From assembly GCA_045649505.1 (NCBI GenBank), contig JAZRQA010000062.1, forward strand, positions 1 through 41,553: DNA of 41,553 bases, given 5' to 3'. The translations under genes were made by a program, and so were the position numbers. Positions within the stretch are counted from its first letter, which is position 1, and each line of letters opens with the position of its first letter. Of the stretch, positions 40,473 to 41,553 are shown piece after piece. The notes below the pieces were generated by a model. It saw only the letters and a list, made by a program, of their open reading frames with translations. It made no database searches and was not told the DNA's origin. Origin of the DNA: SIG587 sp045649505. GTDB taxonomy: Bacteria; Bacillota; Clostridia; Oscillospirales; Acutalibacteraceae.

Positions 40473-40516
40473 AAACTCAAAGCGTTTTGCAGTTGACTGC
40501 AAGGCGCTTTGAGTTT
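40473..40516 (+). terminator. Large hairpin between the giant gene and the fibre gene
   Basis: A 12-bp perfect outer stem (AAACTCAAAGCG with its complement) and an inner 7-bp stem (TTGCAGT/ACTGCAA) stack with a two-base bulge on each side. Only TTTT-GG follows before the ribosome site GGAGGAGG. It may be a weak terminator or a processing site that allows different levels of the fibre protein. Confidence 0.6.
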
Positions 40517-40530
40517 TGGAGGAGGTAAAA

Positions 40531-41553
40531 ATGTCAATAAGAACAATTCGATATTCCGTTACCGAAAGCGGAATAAATCCTTCATCACGACAGTTTGGCG
40601 GTGTTCAGGGCGAGCATAATGTTACAAAAATTATATTTGATTTATCGCCTGAACTTAATGCTGCGATGTGGAACCACATGTATGAGCGGGGTGAAAAAAT
40701 TGTATACCGTTTTGACGGTATAGATGGCGTGGGTGGGAAAATATCTACAGATACAACTGAAATAAATTTTGAAGATGCAACTCCTGAAGGTATTCGGTCT
40801 TTTGAATATCTCTTAGAGCACGGTATTACCAAGGAAGGCGGAAACATTCAAATATACCTAGTGATAACAGGTATAAAGGATGATGAAACTCAGAGCGAGC
40901 TTTACAGCTTTCCCGCAACGCTTTATCTTAAGGATAAGACTGACGGTACACCGCGCGATAATGAGGACTACGAAAGCGTTTCAACACTTGCCGAAACAGC
41001 AAAAGATTCTGCTCAAAGGGCTGAGGTCTCGGCAGAGGAGGCGGAGCAGAGTGCTGAAGCCGCGAGGGACGACAGGATAAAGACCGAAGAGGCGCAGCGG
41101 GCGATGGAGGAGGGCACGACCTTTGTGTTCCTAGGCGGTGATGCAAGCAGTCGCTTTACCGTGAATATTGCGGTGGATGATGAGCTTTCAGAGGCAAGCG
41201 AAAACCCTGTGCAGAACAGAAAGGTTTTTGAGCGCTTTGATGAGCAGGACAAAATCGATGCTCAGTTTGATGAAACCCTTTCTATTGCTCGGCAGGATAT
41301 TAAGATCAATGCAGAAAATCACAGAGCACTTGAGCAAAGGGTTACAGAAGTCGAAGATGATAACAGGTTGTTCGTCGGCAGGGTCCATGTTGTTGAGTAT
41401 GGGGAAAGCGGCATATGGTATTACGAAAAATGGTCGAGCGGGAAAATCGAACTTTGGACAAATAATATATCTTTCATAGTTAATTGGGAAAAACTTGGGC
41501 AGATTTTTTTATCTACTAAAAATAATATTCCAGTTCCAATGGTGACGGACATA
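40531..41553 (+). CDS. Receptor-binding / tail-fibre-like protein (partial at right edge)
   Basis: The frame is open for 341 codons from ATG 40531 (GGAGGAGG upstream) to the window edge. The N-terminal part (MSIRTIRYSVTESGINP) is a beta-rich module like phage BppU-type fibre N-domains. An Ala/Glu helix (AKDSAQRAEVSAEEAEQSAEAARDD in outline, near 150-175) is the usual trimeric linker. The phrase SEASENPVQNRKVFERF is common in Firmicutes fibre proteins. It should give host attachment. The end, with receptor-binding tip, is outside. Confidence 0.75.
   Translation, partial: MSIRTIRYSVTESGINPSSRQFGGVQGEHNVTKIIFDLSPELNAAMWNHMYERGEKIVYRFDGIDGVGGKISTDTTEINFEDATPEGIRSFEYLLEHGITKEGGNIQIYLVITGIKDDETQSELYSFPATLYLKDKTDGTPRDNEDYESVSTLAETAKDSAQRAEVSAEEAEQSAEAARDDRIKTEEAQRAMEEGTTFVFLGGDASSRFTVNIAVDDELSEASENPVQNRKVFERFDEQDKIDAQFDETLSIARQDIKINAENHRALEQRVTEVEDDNRLFVGRVHVVEYGESGIWYYEKWSSGKIELWTNNISFIVNWEKLGQIFLSTKNNIPVPMVTDI

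Noticed and set aside
1..41553. CRISPR arrays, insertion sequences, retron or diversity-generating elements
   Set aside because: I saw no regularly spaced repeats, no transposase and no reverse transcriptase in either strand.

Overview
The window is low-GC Firmicutes DNA, most likely from a spore-forming clostridium of the Oscillospiraceae/Ruminococcaceae kind. The grounds are the gene order ylxM-ffh-rpsP-khpA-rimM-trmD, an HPr carrying both His15 and Ser46, MutS2, strong GGAGG ribosome sites, and a spore-coat/Mn-catalase type gene (cotJC). No species can be named from the sequence alone.

Bases 1-8974 are chromosome. They hold mutS2 behind the tail of an unidentified gene, a divergently transcribed oligopeptide-binding lipoprotein, the SRP/ribosome-maturation operon from a consensus promoter at 4119-4147, ptsH with its own promoter and terminator, a tRNA-Pro(GGG), and the 3' part of cotJC on the minus strand.

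From about 8975 to the right edge (41553) is one prophage that runs out of the window. It has split cotJC: the reading frame for the conserved cotJC core stops matching the family at about 8974, and a large serine recombinase starts 60 bp further on. This is the layout of skin-type elements that interrupt sporulation genes and may excise in the mother cell.

The prophage is modular. (1) 9033-12063: serine recombinase, an unknown gene, a CI-like repressor and a divergent Cro-like gene, with three near-identical operator palindromes and a small Cys-rich gene broken or frameshifted at an A9 run. (2) 12270-23081: a rightward early operon of tightly overlapping small genes, many with CxxC motifs. 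It includes a possible PcfK-like protein, a DUF7666 protein, a PcfJ-like protein, a Lar-like protein, a YopX-like protein, a DUF7768-DnaD fusion and an HUH replication protein, and ends in a DUF1492 sigma-like late regulator. (3) 23082-23260: a -10 element with an upstream 11-bp-phased direct repeat, then three hairpins and an intrinsic terminator, which could be a small RNA or an attenuated late leader. (4) 23292-41553: TerS, TerL, a small membrane protein, scaffold, major capsid protein, portal, connector, a large tail-hub/nozzle-like protein, a coiled-coil protein, a 2519-residue polyvalent protein and a receptor-binding/fibre-like protein cut by the edge. No tape-measure gene or long tail module is present, which suggests a podovirus. 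Lysis genes and the right attachment site must lie beyond the window.

The two observations most worth following are the interrupted cotJC gene and the giant virion-associated protein, which has a zincin motif, an LPD3-like domain and a canonical EF-hand loop.
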